Source: CAZAGT01 sp964484515
GTDB taxonomy: Bacteria; Desulfobacterota; DSM-4660; Desulfatiglandales; HGW-15
Assembly: GCA_964484515.1 (NCBI GenBank)
Contig: CAZAGT010000180.1
Location: 1 to 9,989 of the forward strand
Length of the DNA: 9,989 nucleotides
Reading direction: 5' to 3'
The notes beneath the pieces are model-generated. The model was not told the DNA's origin. It did not search any database and worked only from the letters and a program-made list of their open reading frames with translations. The position numbers and the translations under genes are program-made. Shown in pieces: positions 1-6,671 of the stretch (positions are counted from its first letter, which is position 1; every line of letters begins with the position of its first letter).

Positions 1-1483
1 GCATGGCGTAACCCAATATGGCCGCCTTACGCGCCGCCTCCGCAGCGACGTCATCGGATGAGGCCGTGGTGAGGTCCGGCAGGCTCAGACGTTCCCCAGC
101 TGTGGTTGCACGCACCAATTCCACCATCTGGCCGGCCACACCCTCCACGACGCGACCGAAACCCTTTACGCCTGCGGCCCTGCGGCTTGCGTCGATCGGC
201 ACGTAGAGATCCCCAATGAGAGGATCGGACTGCCCCGTGAGGACCCTGTACTGGGCCTCGGCGTATACGTGATTGTTGGGTCTGACGCGCGCGCCGAGCG
301 GGGTCTTGAGATGGAGGGCAAAAATCTTGATGCCCGCGGCCGCAGCAAGATCGGCCATCTCGGCCTCGTTCATGCCGGTCGTAGAGTAGGGATCATCGTT
401 CCGGATAGCCCCCGCATCACTGATAAGGAAGATCAAGCGGGATTGGTAAGGGGCCCAATTGAGGGATTCGATGGCCAGCTTAAGGCCTGCAAAGGCATCC
501 TCGTTGAAGGAGTGAGTCGAGACGCGCGCTTCCCGCGCCGAGGCCAGCGCCTGCTCAAATTGGGCTCGCTGGCGACCGTCGCGCAGGTCGGAGAGGACCT
601 TGGCCACGTACTCGACACCCGGAGTCTTTACCGTGCTGCTGCGGAAAGCAACGAGACCGAAGGCCACTTTGTCCGACAAGCCGGCCTCTTCAATGGCGTC
701 ATAGATCTTGCGAACCGACTGCTTCGTGCGTTCGATAAAGGGCCTCATCGAGATCGTGGTATCGATGACGAATGCGATCGCTGTTCGCAGTTCACGTTGG
801 CTCGGTAATGGGGCCGTCCCGGGGTCGATCGATGCCACCTCAAGGAACTTGACCCCCTCAAAGAGCTCAACGGCCTGGAAGATCGGCATAAGGTAAAACC
901 GATCCCTCGACACGGCCTCCACCGGTGGTTCAATCGCCACAACCGGAAAATCGGTAGGCCGGGCCACTCCCTCTGATTTGATCTCTTCAAATCTCGAAAT
1001 CAGGCGGCTGGCCTCTTCTCCCGGTGCGCTCGAGGCGGCAACCTGCTCGAGAGCCAGCCGGTCTTCGAAAAAGAGGACCGGCTCCCGACCCGTCCTCTCC
1101 GTGAATTTGAGGGTCAAGGACTGGCGCCAATCAGAGACCTTACTGCTTTCGATCCAGCCGCTAACGTCGCCGGTCGTCGAAAGCCCGACCTCCAGCCATT
1201 CACGTCCATCCAGGTCGGTCCGCTCGTAGACATAATAGACAGTGAAAGTATCGACCGGATCCTTCAGCACCGCCGACGCCTTCCCTGGAGACGCGTAGAG
1301 TCGGGCCCCGGGGTGGGTGATCACTTTCTGAAAAAGGGTGTGCTTGCCGGGCATGAGAAGAGGTCTCCGCTGTTGCGCCGAGGCGACTAGCACGCCCACG
1401 AAAAGGAGACCCAGCAGCAAAACGGCCACCACACCAAGGCGGCCGTGCCGGCTCTTCGGTCGATTTCCTCTCAATACCATCAT
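1..1483 (-). CDS. Membrane-anchored SH3-like/VWA-domain protein, PpkA C-terminus-like (partial, runs off left edge)
   Basis: The reading frame is open from the ATG at 1483 to the window edge, giving at least 494 residues with no stop. A strong Shine-Dalgarno (AAAGGAGG, 1492-1499) lies 8 nt upstream; a second ATG follows at once and is less well spaced. Residues 15-35 form one hydrophobic segment (signal anchor), so the rest is probably periplasmic or outside. Residues about 50-120 look like an SH3-type beta domain (ends near SGWIESSKV). Residues about 235-395 are a von Willebrand A domain: the MIDAS start is D241-T-T-I-S245, and D356 lies in LIFLISDAGA. The stretch VIDTTISMRPFIERTKQSV resembles the VWA part of PpkA, the Ser/Thr kinase that controls type VI secretion, but there is no kinase domain here. 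Its function is inferred as metal-dependent protein binding in a signalling or secretion-regulating complex. The C-terminus is unseen. Confidence 0.85.
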   Translation of the reverse strand, partial: MMVLRGNRPKSRHGRLGVVAVLLLGLLFVGVLVASAQQRRPLLMPGKHTLFQKVITHPGARLYASPGKASAVLKDPVDTFTVYYVYERTDLDGREWLEVGLSTTGDVSGWIESSKVSDWRQSLTLKFTERTGREPVLFFEDRLALEQVAASSAPGEEASRLISRFEEIKSEGVARPTDFPVVAIEPPVEAVSRDRFYLMPIFQAVELFEGVKFLEVASIDPGTAPLPSQRELRTAIAFVIDTTISMRPFIERTKQSVRKIYDAIEEAGLSDKVAFGLVAFRSSTVKTPGVEYVAKVLSDLRDGRQRAQFEQALASAREARVSTHSFNEDAFAGLKLAIESLNWAPYQSRLIFLISDAGAIRNDDPYSTTGMNEAEMADLAAAAGIKIFALHLKTPLGARVRPNNHVYAEAQYRVLTGQSDPLIGDLYVPIDASRRAAGVKGFGRVVEGVAGQMVELVRATTAGERLSLPDLTTASSDDVAAEAARKAAILGYAM

Positions 1484-1538
1484 GCCCCTTTCCTCCTTTG
1501 CTACGTCTCAGCCATCAACTATTCGCGTCACTCGATGA

Positions 1539-1560
1539 TTGCCTTAGTGGTTTGCCTTAG
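1539..1560. repeat. 9-bp direct repeat upstream of the VWA gene, possible operator
   Basis: TTGCCTTAG occurs twice (1539-1547 and 1552-1560) with 4 bp between, so the copies are 13 bp apart. Just beyond it lie two tandem ACCTCTG units (1574-1587) and the short dyad CCTCTG-C-CAGAGG (1582-1594). The gap 1484-1627 holds no convincing sigma70 promoter, so the VWA gene may be read through from the Sel1 gene. A protein-binding site is only an inference. Confidence 0.3.
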
Positions 1561-1612
1561 GGCGCAGCCAAATACCTCTGACCTCTGCCAGAGGCCCAGG
1601 TTTTTAGAGGTA

Positions 1613-1633
1613 GAGTGAGCCCTTCGCTCACTC
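1613..1633 (-). terminator. Hairpin containing the Sel1 gene stop codon, no U-tract
   Basis: GAGTGAGC (1613-1620) and GCTCACTC (1626-1633) form a perfect 8-bp stem with a 5-nt loop. The TGA stop of the Sel1 gene (1630-1628) lies inside the stem. No run of T follows on the minus strand, so it is not a standard intrinsic terminator. It may protect a 3' end, attenuate, or act with Rho. Confidence 0.4.
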
Positions 1634-2269
1634 AAGAGTCCCGTCTGATTCCCACCGCTCCAGAAGCTCTTGGGCGCTTCGGGACCCTTGCTTTGACTGT
1701 TCTTCAACCCACGTGCGCAGTCTCGCCAGGTCCTCCGAAGCCTGCGCTTGTCCACCCTTGAGGGCTCCCTGGTACCAGTCATATGCCGTCGACGGATTCT
1801 TGATAATACTGCCGCTCGGCCCCTCGTGGGTGGGATCGTAAAAGCGACCAACGGCCAAGGCGGCTTCCGGGTTGCCTTCGTCGGCGGCGTACTCTAACAG
1901 GAGAAAAGCGGCGTCGGCGCGTTCGGGACTCTCCGGTAACGACGCTGCAAAAACGACGGCCTCATCGGGACTGATACCCCCTCTCAAGGCCTCGCGCGCT
2001 TGTTCCAACACCGGGGCGTCAGGGGGATACGTAGGCTGTGGCGGCGCAACTTCCTCCTCCTTAGGCGGTTGGTTCGCCATTCTCGGCAAGGGAGGCGCCG
2101 GGGTCGCGGGCTCAGGCGTGTAGGTCGGAGGGGGAGACGGCAACTCCTCCGGTGGCCCCTCGCCGCGGCGGCTTTTTAGATCCCGATACTCGTAGTAGAT
2201 TAAGAGGGCAATGCCGATGACAAGGAGGGCCACCAGGAACTTTCGACCACGACGGCTCGATTCTACCAT
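1628..2269 (-). CDS. Membrane-anchored Sel1-like repeat protein
   Basis: The product has 213 residues from the ATG at 2269. The same frame is open up to 2407, but that extension overlaps a strong promoter (2321-2349), so the shorter form is preferred; a GGAG lies about 11 nt upstream of the start. Residues 1-10 are basic, 11-25 form one membrane helix (FLVALLVIGIALLIY), and 39-86 are a low-complexity Pro/Glu/Thr linker. Residues about 115-205 carry helical Sel1/TPR-type repeats: an AAFLLLEYAADEGNPEAALAVG unit (118-141, quoted in part), then TAYDWYQGALKGG (161-173) and a final ARLRTWVEE...SAQELLERW unit. Sel1 repeats usually act as scaffolds for protein complexes. The gene sits 144 nt upstream of the VWA gene and may be co-transcribed with it. 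I infer an adaptor for that protein. Family assignment is fairly sure; function is unknown. Confidence 0.8.
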   Translation of the reverse strand: MVESSRRGRKFLVALLVIGIALLIYYEYRDLKSRRGEGPPEELPSPPPTYTPEPATPAPPLPRMANQPPKEEEVAPPQPTYPPDAPVLEQAREALRGGISPDEAVVFAASLPESPERADAAFLLLEYAADEGNPEAALAVGRFYDPTHEGPSGSIIKNPSTAYDWYQGALKGGQAQASEDLARLRTWVEEQSKQGSRSAQELLERWESDGTLE

Positions 2270-2320
2270 AAGTCTGCAGTCTCCAGAAAAGGTGTGAGCT
2301 AAGGGTCTGCAATGTGTGAA

Positions 2321-2349
2321 ATAATAGGAAGCAGGCCGAATCGTGTCAA
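2321..2349 (-). promoter_or_regulatory. Near-consensus sigma70 promoter of the Sel1 gene
   Basis: On the minus strand the -35 box is TTGACA (2349-2344, perfect), the spacer is exactly 17 bp, and the -10 box is TATTAT (2326-2321, 5 of 6). Transcription should start near 2314, giving a leader of about 45 nt before the ATG at 2269. This also argues against the longer reading frame. Confidence 0.8.
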
Positions 2350-2432
2350 GCTCAAAAGCGCTCGGTCCCAGGTCTGGACAAGCCCTGGGGATATGGGGTG
2401 ACACCACTGTCCTGCGACTCTCGCGTCAGCCC

Positions 2433-2497
2433 CCCTGCTTACGAAACTGTCGAAAAACCTTTCCTCAGAGGCTGATGGAAAATGTCCATAAGCAGGG
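2433..2497. repeat. Inverted repeat in the gap between GTPase and Sel1 genes
   Basis: CCCTGCTTA (2433-2441) is the exact complement of TAAGCAGGG (2489-2497), 47 nt apart. Inside are TTTCC and GGAAA, which can pair as an inner stem. The right part (2468-2489) matches the minus strand of 2718-2739 at 19 of 22 positions, so this looks like a dispersed palindromic unit with a diverged relative nearby. No gene is visible in the gap 2270-2737. Confidence 0.5.
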
Positions 2498-2535
2498 CTT
2501 CCGAAACCCCGAGGAATGAAGCGTAGAGATTCTCC

Positions 2536-2637
2536 GGCGTGAGGCTTGAGGCCTGAGGCTCAAGGGAAAAACAAAGTAGATTTTCATCTCTTTTTTCTTT
2601 CCTCATGCCTTATGCCGTACGCCTTGAGCCTTGAGTG
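2536..2637. repeat. Heptad-armed inverted repeat element, copy A
   Basis: The left arm (2536-2563) is four 7-bp units of the form GGCNNNA in tandem. The right arm (2603-2637) is five units, mostly of the form TNNNGCC (such as TCATGCC, TTATGCC, TTGAGCC), i.e. the reverse complement of the left pattern. The centre (about 2567-2602) is AT-rich: AAAG-type purines on the left and a T/C-rich stretch on the right. The GGC and GCC cores can pair every seven bases, making a long imperfect hairpin. Two more copies follow at 5302-5396 and 6672-6764. No coding sequence overlaps it. Confidence 0.75.
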
Positions 2638-2698
2638 TACGATGCAGTGACGAGGGACGAGGGTGTAACGCCACCCTTCGGCCTTGCTCAGGGCCGTG

Positions 2699-2740
2699 TG
2701 AGGCTGTCGAACGGCACATGGGCATTTTCCGACAGCCTCA
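2699..2740 (-). terminator. Hairpin containing the GTPase stop codon, no U-tract
   Basis: TGAGGCTGTCG (2699-2709) and CGACAGCCTCA (2730-2740) form a perfect 11-bp stem around a 20-nt loop. The TGA stop of the GTPase gene (2740-2738) is inside the stem. No T-run follows on the minus strand. It is likely a transcript 3'-end or Rho-assisted structure, or a mobile palindromic unit, since 2718-2739 is similar to 2468-2489 on the other strand. Confidence 0.5.
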
Positions 2741-4345
2741 GCCTTGACGCGGCGAGCCTTCATTATCCTCGGTTTTGGCCGGGTTGGAGGCCTGCTTCGA
2801 GCCCTCTTCGGCGGCTGCATCCCAAGGAACAGCCTCGGCCTCCGCGCTCTCGCTGACGTCACCCCGGTTTAACAGTTGGGCCGGAGGCTCTGGGGCCGGA
2901 GGTTTTTTCTCTTCCCCGGAAGGATTCGTGTACTCGTCATTGAGTTTTTGGATGAACGCGTTGGCCTCATCGACGACCCTTGCAAGGCGCCTTGCCGCCG
3001 GTCGACCCCAGCCGGCGGGTTTACTGGTGAGGAAGGGACGCCACCAGCGGGTGTTCTTTCGAAGCGCGCGGGCATAATTGAGCATAAGATCCTGATCTTT
3101 GATCTCTGCCAGAAACTTCCGCGTCACCCGCTTTGCCGTCCATTGCCGGATCATGTAGTGGATGTAACCCGCCACCAGCACCGCGGCAATCAGGAGACCA
3201 AGCTGGGCGTGCCGGCTGGCTCGCAATTGATCCACGAAGGGCATCTTGAGGAGCAATCCGTCCCAAGAGCCGCTCCATACGACAAGGCCCAAAAGGGCCA
3301 CCAGGATCGCAGCCAGAAGGCCGCCCTCAAACCATAGCAGCCGTCGCCGCCAGGTCTGTCGAAAACGTCGCAAGCGGGATACGATCTCCCGCTCGGTCGA
3401 ATGAACGATTTCCTCCAGCATGCCGGCAATCCGATAGGCTCGCTCCACACGTACCTGTTCGATACGGTTATAAATCTCTTTCATGTCGGCATCCCGTTTC
3501 GTTTCGAATCGCTGCCGCAGGCGTTCATCCTTGATCTCGATAGCGGCTTCCGGATTATAGATACTGTAACAGCGACCCGCAGTGAGCCCGTACTGGGCAA
3601 GGGCCCGCTGCCAAGCCGCGAAGACGTCCTCGGGGTTATCCTCGTTGGCGGTCGCATCGATCTGGTTGAGAATGTAGAGGAACTTGTTCGAGTCCCGACG
3701 ATGGATCGTGCCGTTGACCAGGTGTTCCAGGGTCTCTTGCATAGATCCGGCTTCGGGATGCCGAGCATCGAAAAACACCAAGACCAGATCAGAGAGATCG
3801 ACGATGTGATTCGTGATCCGCAAGGTCGAGGTGCGCTGAGCATCAGCGTCGAAGCCGGGCGAGTCGATAAAGATCTTCCCACGGACCTTCTCGCTGGGAC
3901 AGCTCTTTAATTGAAGGTATGCGTCGATACGCTGGCCTTGGCCGGTCGCCACGTCTTCAATCGCCTCGCTTATCTTGTACAGGGGAAAGCGCGGATCGGC
4001 ATCCAGAGCCAAGCCGGGCAGCAAGCGAACGGTATCGTCGCTGCTGAAACAGATGACGGTAAACTTCTCATCAACGGCCTGGTTGCCGGTGGTCTGGAGA
4101 GCGTACTTTAAGTAGTGATTGATGAACGTCGATTTCCCTGACGAGTAGATCCCTAACACCGATATCAGAGGCCACCACGCCGCTCGGGTGGCATGAGAGT
4201 CTTCGCGACCGAAAAATCCGATTCGACGACTCACCCAATCAAGCTCACGAAAACTGGCTACAACACCTTCCAGCAAGGGATTCTCTTTTCTGAGGTGTTC
4301 CTCGAGTCGTCGTAAACGTTCACGGATCCCACTTTCTTCGGACAT
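2738..4345 (-). CDS. Dynamin/EHD-like GTPase with two membrane helices
   Basis: The product has 535 residues from the ATG at 4345, preceded by an AGGGGGAAG ribosome site. The frame stays open up to 4681, but that part overlaps the promoter and the FmdE gene and is not used. Residues 9-45 are charged and helical. The GTPase domain covers about 58-270: P-loop G65-IYSS-GKS72 (G1), a likely switch threonine T96 (G2), D161-S-P-G164 (G3), and N227-Q-I-D230 (G4, where TKxD/NKxD is usual). Residues 290-340 are helical and basic, followed by hydrophobic segments at about 341-358 and 382-399. The tail (475-535) is acidic, Pro/Ala/Glu-rich and probably disordered. Bacterial dynamin-like proteins bind and reshape membranes. 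The layout fits that family, but identity with a named member is not claimed. Association with the downstream Sel1 and VWA proteins suggests a shared membrane-linked role. Confidence 0.85.
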   Translation of the reverse strand: MSEESGIRERLRRLEEHLRKENPLLEGVVASFRELDWVSRRIGFFGREDSHATRAAWWPLISVLGIYSSGKSTFINHYLKYALQTTGNQAVDEKFTVICFSSDDTVRLLPGLALDADPRFPLYKISEAIEDVATGQGQRIDAYLQLKSCPSEKVRGKIFIDSPGFDADAQRTSTLRITNHIVDLSDLVLVFFDARHPEAGSMQETLEHLVNGTIHRRDSNKFLYILNQIDATANEDNPEDVFAAWQRALAQYGLTAGRCYSIYNPEAAIEIKDERLRQRFETKRDADMKEIYNRIEQVRVERAYRIAGMLEEIVHSTEREIVSRLRRFRQTWRRRLLWFEGGLLAAILVALLGLVVWSGSWDGLLLKMPFVDQLRASRHAQLGLLIAAVLVAGYIHYMIRQWTAKRVTRKFLAEIKDQDLMLNYARALRKNTRWWRPFLTSKPAGWGRPAARRLARVVDEANAFIQKLNDEYTNPSGEEKKPPAPEPPAQLLNRGDVSESAEAEAVPWDAAAEEGSKQASNPAKTEDNEGSPRQG

Positions 4346-4403
4346 ATATTCTTCCCCCTTCTCCGTGGGAGTTTTGCGCAATTCTAGGTGTCTGATGGGC
4401 GGC

Positions 4404-4471
4404 AAAGCGAAGGCCAGGGTTCCAGATTTAGGTAAAAAGATGGTGGGCTCTGACTGGTAAGGATTCGCTTT
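4404..4471 (-). other. Long-range inverted repeat in the GTPase leader
   Basis: AAAGCGAA (4404-4411) is the exact complement of TTCGCTTT (4464-4471). The distal copy lies within a few bases of the predicted transcript start (near 4474), so the 5' end of the roughly 130-nt leader could pair back to close a 52-nt loop. The leader matches no riboswitch class that I recognise. Confidence 0.35.
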
Positions 4472-4480
4472 CCCTCTAAA

Positions 4481-4509
4481 ATCATAGGAAAAATCGCCGT
4501 CTGTGTCAA
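4481..4509 (-). promoter_or_regulatory. Near-consensus sigma70 promoter of the GTPase gene
   Basis: On the minus strand the -35 box is TTGACA (4509-4504, perfect), the spacer is 17 bp, and the -10 box is TATGAT (4486-4481, 5 of 6). It lies just after the stop of the FmdE gene (4518), so the GTPase is its own transcription unit with a leader of about 130 nt. The box plus flanks (TTGACAC and TTCCTATNAT) match the Sel1 promoter at 2321-2349. Confidence 0.8.
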
Positions 4510-4517
4510 GTAAAGCG

Positions 4518-5135
4518 TCAGGACGCGGGGCTCGAGGCAGCGATGCAGCCGCCGCAGAGCCTGCGGCCACCGACCTCGACGAGCTTGGATTCCATGGTCG
4601 GCTCGCCGCACGCCTCGCAGGGACGGGAAGGTTCGACCTTGGCCCTCTCAGGGAGAGTAAAACGACCCTTTTTGATCGCAAAAAGCTTATCCAAGGGCTT
4701 GGTCAGGATGTCGTGGGCCCTCTGGAGATGGAGCTTCTGGAACTCCGCACGTTCCCCTTCGGTGGCTTCTTCCGTCCGCATCTTTTCCATGAGGGCCTTT
4801 TGGCGCTCCGGGATCTCTGTGGCTTCGGGTTTGAGGGATAAGCGGACGCCCTCGCCCGATCCCCGGCTCATGAACGTGAATGCCTGCTTTCCGAAATCCT
4901 TGTGGAAAAAATTCCCCTTACCGAAAGTGCAGCCACTCAGCACCTGGATCGCATCGACACTGCACGCATCCGTCTCCACCACGGCGACGAGTTCCTCGTC
5001 CGTGGCCCGGCTCTCATTCAGCCAATCAAGGCCGGCCCTGGCAGCTCGATACCCGATGGCGATCCCGGGGCAGATATGACCATGAAACTCAACACAACGC
5101 TTGAAATCCTCTTGTTCTAAAACCTCCTCGGTCAT
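4518..5135 (-). CDS. FmdE-family protein (formylmethanofuran dehydrogenase subunit E-like)
   Basis: The product has 205 residues. The start is the ATG at 5135: an AGGAGG (5144-5149) sits 8 nt upstream, whereas the in-frame GTG at 5144 overlaps that site. The N-terminal domain (about 10-100) carries the FmdE signature H18-G-H20-x-C22-P-G, then D56, C58, D61 and C69 in VETDACSVDAIQVLSGCTFG, followed by GKGN. Residues 105-165 are charged and helical. The C-terminus is a zinc ribbon with C173-x2-C176 and C194-x2-C197. In methanogens FmdE accompanies the Mo/W formylmethanofuran dehydrogenase. Many bacteria have stand-alone homologues with no proven role, often discussed with metal or molybdenum enzymes. 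No other fmd/fwd or molybdopterin gene lies in this window, so the function here is open. Confidence 0.85.
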   Translation of the reverse strand: MTEEVLEQEDFKRCVEFHGHICPGIAIGYRAARAGLDWLNESRATDEELVAVVETDACSVDAIQVLSGCTFGKGNFFHKDFGKQAFTFMSRGSGEGVRLSLKPEATEIPERQKALMEKMRTEEATEGERAEFQKLHLQRAHDILTKPLDKLFAIKKGRFTLPERAKVEPSRPCEACGEPTMESKLVEVGGRRLCGGCIAASSPAS

Positions 5136-5143
5136 TATTCTCA

Positions 5144-5149
5144 CCTCCT
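5144..5149 (-). promoter_or_regulatory. Ribosome binding site deciding the FmdE start
   Basis: AGGAGG on the minus strand, 8 nt before the ATG at 5135. It overlaps the alternative GTG codon (5144-5142), ruling that start out. Confidence 0.75.
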
Positions 5150-5250
5150 GAACATACTCTCACTTCTTGTTGGAAAGGGACTCAGGCTTCCGGCAATCCA
5201 GATCACAAGCCTCCCGCCAGTCACTTCGAAAAGACACCACAGCCCCCCCA

Positions 5251-5279
5251 CCTATAGAGGCTGGAGACTGTTTTGTCGC
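5251..5279 (-). promoter_or_regulatory. Weak sigma70-like promoter candidate for FmdE
   Basis: On the minus strand GCGACA (4 of 6) is followed by a 17-bp spacer and TATAGG (4 of 6). Spacing and place are right, but both boxes are weak compared with the promoters at 2321 and 4481. Confidence 0.3.
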
Positions 5280-5301
5280 CCACGTATTCTTTGAGGAGCC
5301 A

Positions 5302-5396
5302 AAGGGTGAAGGTAAAAGCCAAAGGCCAGAGGCAAGGAAAGAAGTAACTGAAGTCTTCTATTTTTACCTCGCGCCTCGTGCCTCAGGCCTTGAGCC
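5302..5396. repeat. Heptad-armed inverted repeat element, copy B
   Basis: The left arm (5302-5336) is five purine-rich 7-mers (AAGGGTG, AAGGTAA, AAGCCAA, AGGCCAG, AGGCAAG). The right arm (5369-5396) is four clean units: TCGCGCC, TCGTGCC, TCAGGCC, TTGAGCC. The centre (5337-5368) again runs from AAAGAAGTAA to a T-rich stretch and contains AGAAG and CTTCT, which can pair. Its left arm is more degraded than in copies A and C. Confidence 0.7.
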
Positions 5397-5456
5397 TTTC
5401 GTAAACACCGCCTCATTAACGAGACATGCGCCTAACCCGGGCATAAGTACCCCTTT

Positions 5457-6617
5457 TTAGAGGTCTGCCAGCGCTTGATCAAAGTCGTCGATCAGATCCT
5501 CCGTCGCCTCGATGCCTACGGATAGCCGGATGAGTCCGTCCGAAACCCCTAATCGCCGCCGCTCCGCAGGAGTCAGTCCCGAGTGAGAGGTCGTAGCAGG
5601 CCGTGTCATCAGGGTCTCGACTCCGCCCAGGCTCGGCGCAATGATAGGAAGGGTCGTCTTCTGCATGAAGCGCTCGGCCGCATCCAGGCCACCCTCCAAT
5701 TCGAAACTCATCATCCCACTGAACCCTTCAAGGAGCCGGCTGGCGCGCTTATGGTCCGGGTGCGTCTCGAGTCCAGGATAGTTGACCTTGCTCACCGCGT
5801 GATGGCCGGCAAGAAATCTGGCAATCTCGAGTGCACTTCGATTCTGGTACATCATCCTGACGCCCAGGGTCTTAATGCCGCGATGAAGCAGAAAACAGGT
5901 GTGCGGATCGAGGGTACCGCCGAGGTGGTTGAGTTTGTGAGTGATCTTCTCGATGAGGTCGGCCCGCCCGATGACGGCGCCGGCGACGAGATCGGAGTGT
6001 CCGTTCAGGTATTTCGTACAACTATGCAGGGACAGGTCGAATCCCCATTCCATGGGCCGAAAGTTCATCGGAGTGGCAAAGGTGTTATCGATCATGGCCA
6101 CGAGTCCATGTTCCTTGGTGAAGGTCACAATGCCTTCAAGATCACCGACCTCGAGCAGAGGATTCGTCATCGTCTCGACGAATACGGCCTTTGTCGTGGG
6201 GCGAATCTTCTCCTTCCAGGAGTCTGGGTCGTTGGCGCTGATAAAATCAAACGAGATCCCGAGCGCCGGGAGGTCCCTCAGGATGAAGTCGTAGGTCCCG
6301 CCGTAAAGGCAATCCTGTGCGAGCAGATGATCACCGGCGCCGAGGACGGTGAGGACGGCGGTCGAGATCGCCGCCATGCCACTGGCAGTCACGATCGCAG
6401 ATTCAGCGTTTTCCAAAGCCGCCAGTTTCTTGTGCAAGGCGACGTGGTTCGGAGTATTGTTCAGACGGATGTACTTGAGATCGTGGTAGCCGGACTCGCC
6501 GTGGTACTCGAACGTGGCGGACTGGAAGACCGGAATGCTGACCGCCCCACCGATGAGCGGGGTCGGCTCACCGCTGTGGATGAGTTTTGTCTCGATGTGC
6601 TTGATCGAATTTGACAT
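5457..6617 (-). CDS. Cys/Met-metabolism PLP-dependent enzyme (cystathionine gamma-synthase/lyase family)
   Basis: The product has 386 residues, normal for the family. The ATG at 6617 follows GAGGG; an ATG 11 codons upstream is less likely. The PLP lysine is K202 in S198-CTK-YLNGHSDLVAG (S198 approximate). Y105 lies in the YGGTY motif, which stacks on the cofactor, and D177 in IDNTFATP contacts the pyridine nitrogen. The usual YSRxxNPT motif of the neighbouring subunit reads YIRLNNTPN (49-57), keeping Y49 and R51 but changing the following loop. The C-terminal domain has SLGGVETLMTRPATTSH and RLSVGIE, typical of this fold. Such enzymes make or break cystathionine, or split methionine or homocysteine; the sequence alone does not separate these. 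No met or cys genes or SAM riboswitch lie next to it, so it is probably transcribed alone. Confidence 0.9.
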   Translation of the reverse strand: MSNSIKHIETKLIHSGEPTPLIGGAVSIPVFQSATFEYHGESGYHDLKYIRLNNTPNHVALHKKLAALENAESAIVTASGMAAISTAVLTVLGAGDHLLAQDCLYGGTYDFILRDLPALGISFDFISANDPDSWKEKIRPTTKAVFVETMTNPLLEVGDLEGIVTFTKEHGLVAMIDNTFATPMNFRPMEWGFDLSLHSCTKYLNGHSDLVAGAVIGRADLIEKITHKLNHLGGTLDPHTCFLLHRGIKTLGVRMMYQNRSALEIARFLAGHHAVSKVNYPGLETHPDHKRASRLLEGFSGMMSFELEGGLDAAERFMQKTTLPIIAPSLGGVETLMTRPATTSHSGLTPAERRRLGVSDGLIRLSVGIEATEDLIDDFDQALADL

Positions 6618-6671
6618 AGGCTTTTCCCTCGGATGGATGTGGAAAAACAATCACCGTCGTCTACGCAAGCA

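Larger units (their letters stand above)
5136..5456. other. Gap between Cys/Met PLP enzyme and FmdE gene
   Basis: This 321-nt gap has no gene on either strand. It holds the FmdE ribosome site, a weak promoter candidate (5251-5279), a heptad-armed repeat (5302-5396), and an imperfect 12-bp dyad, CTCATTAACGAG (5412-5423). I see no clear terminator with a T-run after the PLP enzyme stop. Confidence 0.6.

Noticed and set aside
269..808. Plus-strand ORF of 179 codons in the left region
   Set aside because: It is antisense to the VWA domain, whose minus-strand frame has the MIDAS motif and a clear ribosome site.
2270..2407. 46-codon N-terminal extension of the Sel1 protein
   Set aside because: It overlaps the promoter at 2321-2349 and would place the membrane helix far from the N-terminus. 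The ATG at 2269 fits a single-pass anchor.
2536..2637. CRISPR array
   Set aside because: The repeated units are 7 bp with no spacers, are arranged in opposed arms, and no cas gene is present.
4346..4681. 112-codon N-terminal extension of the GTPase
   Set aside because: It overlaps the FmdE gene and a near-consensus promoter, and its composition (Arg/Ser/Pro-rich) is that of an out-of-frame shadow.
5583..6614. Plus-strand ORF of 343 codons opposite the PLP enzyme
   Set aside because: The minus-strand frame carries the complete PLP fold with K202. The antisense product is low in recognisable structure.
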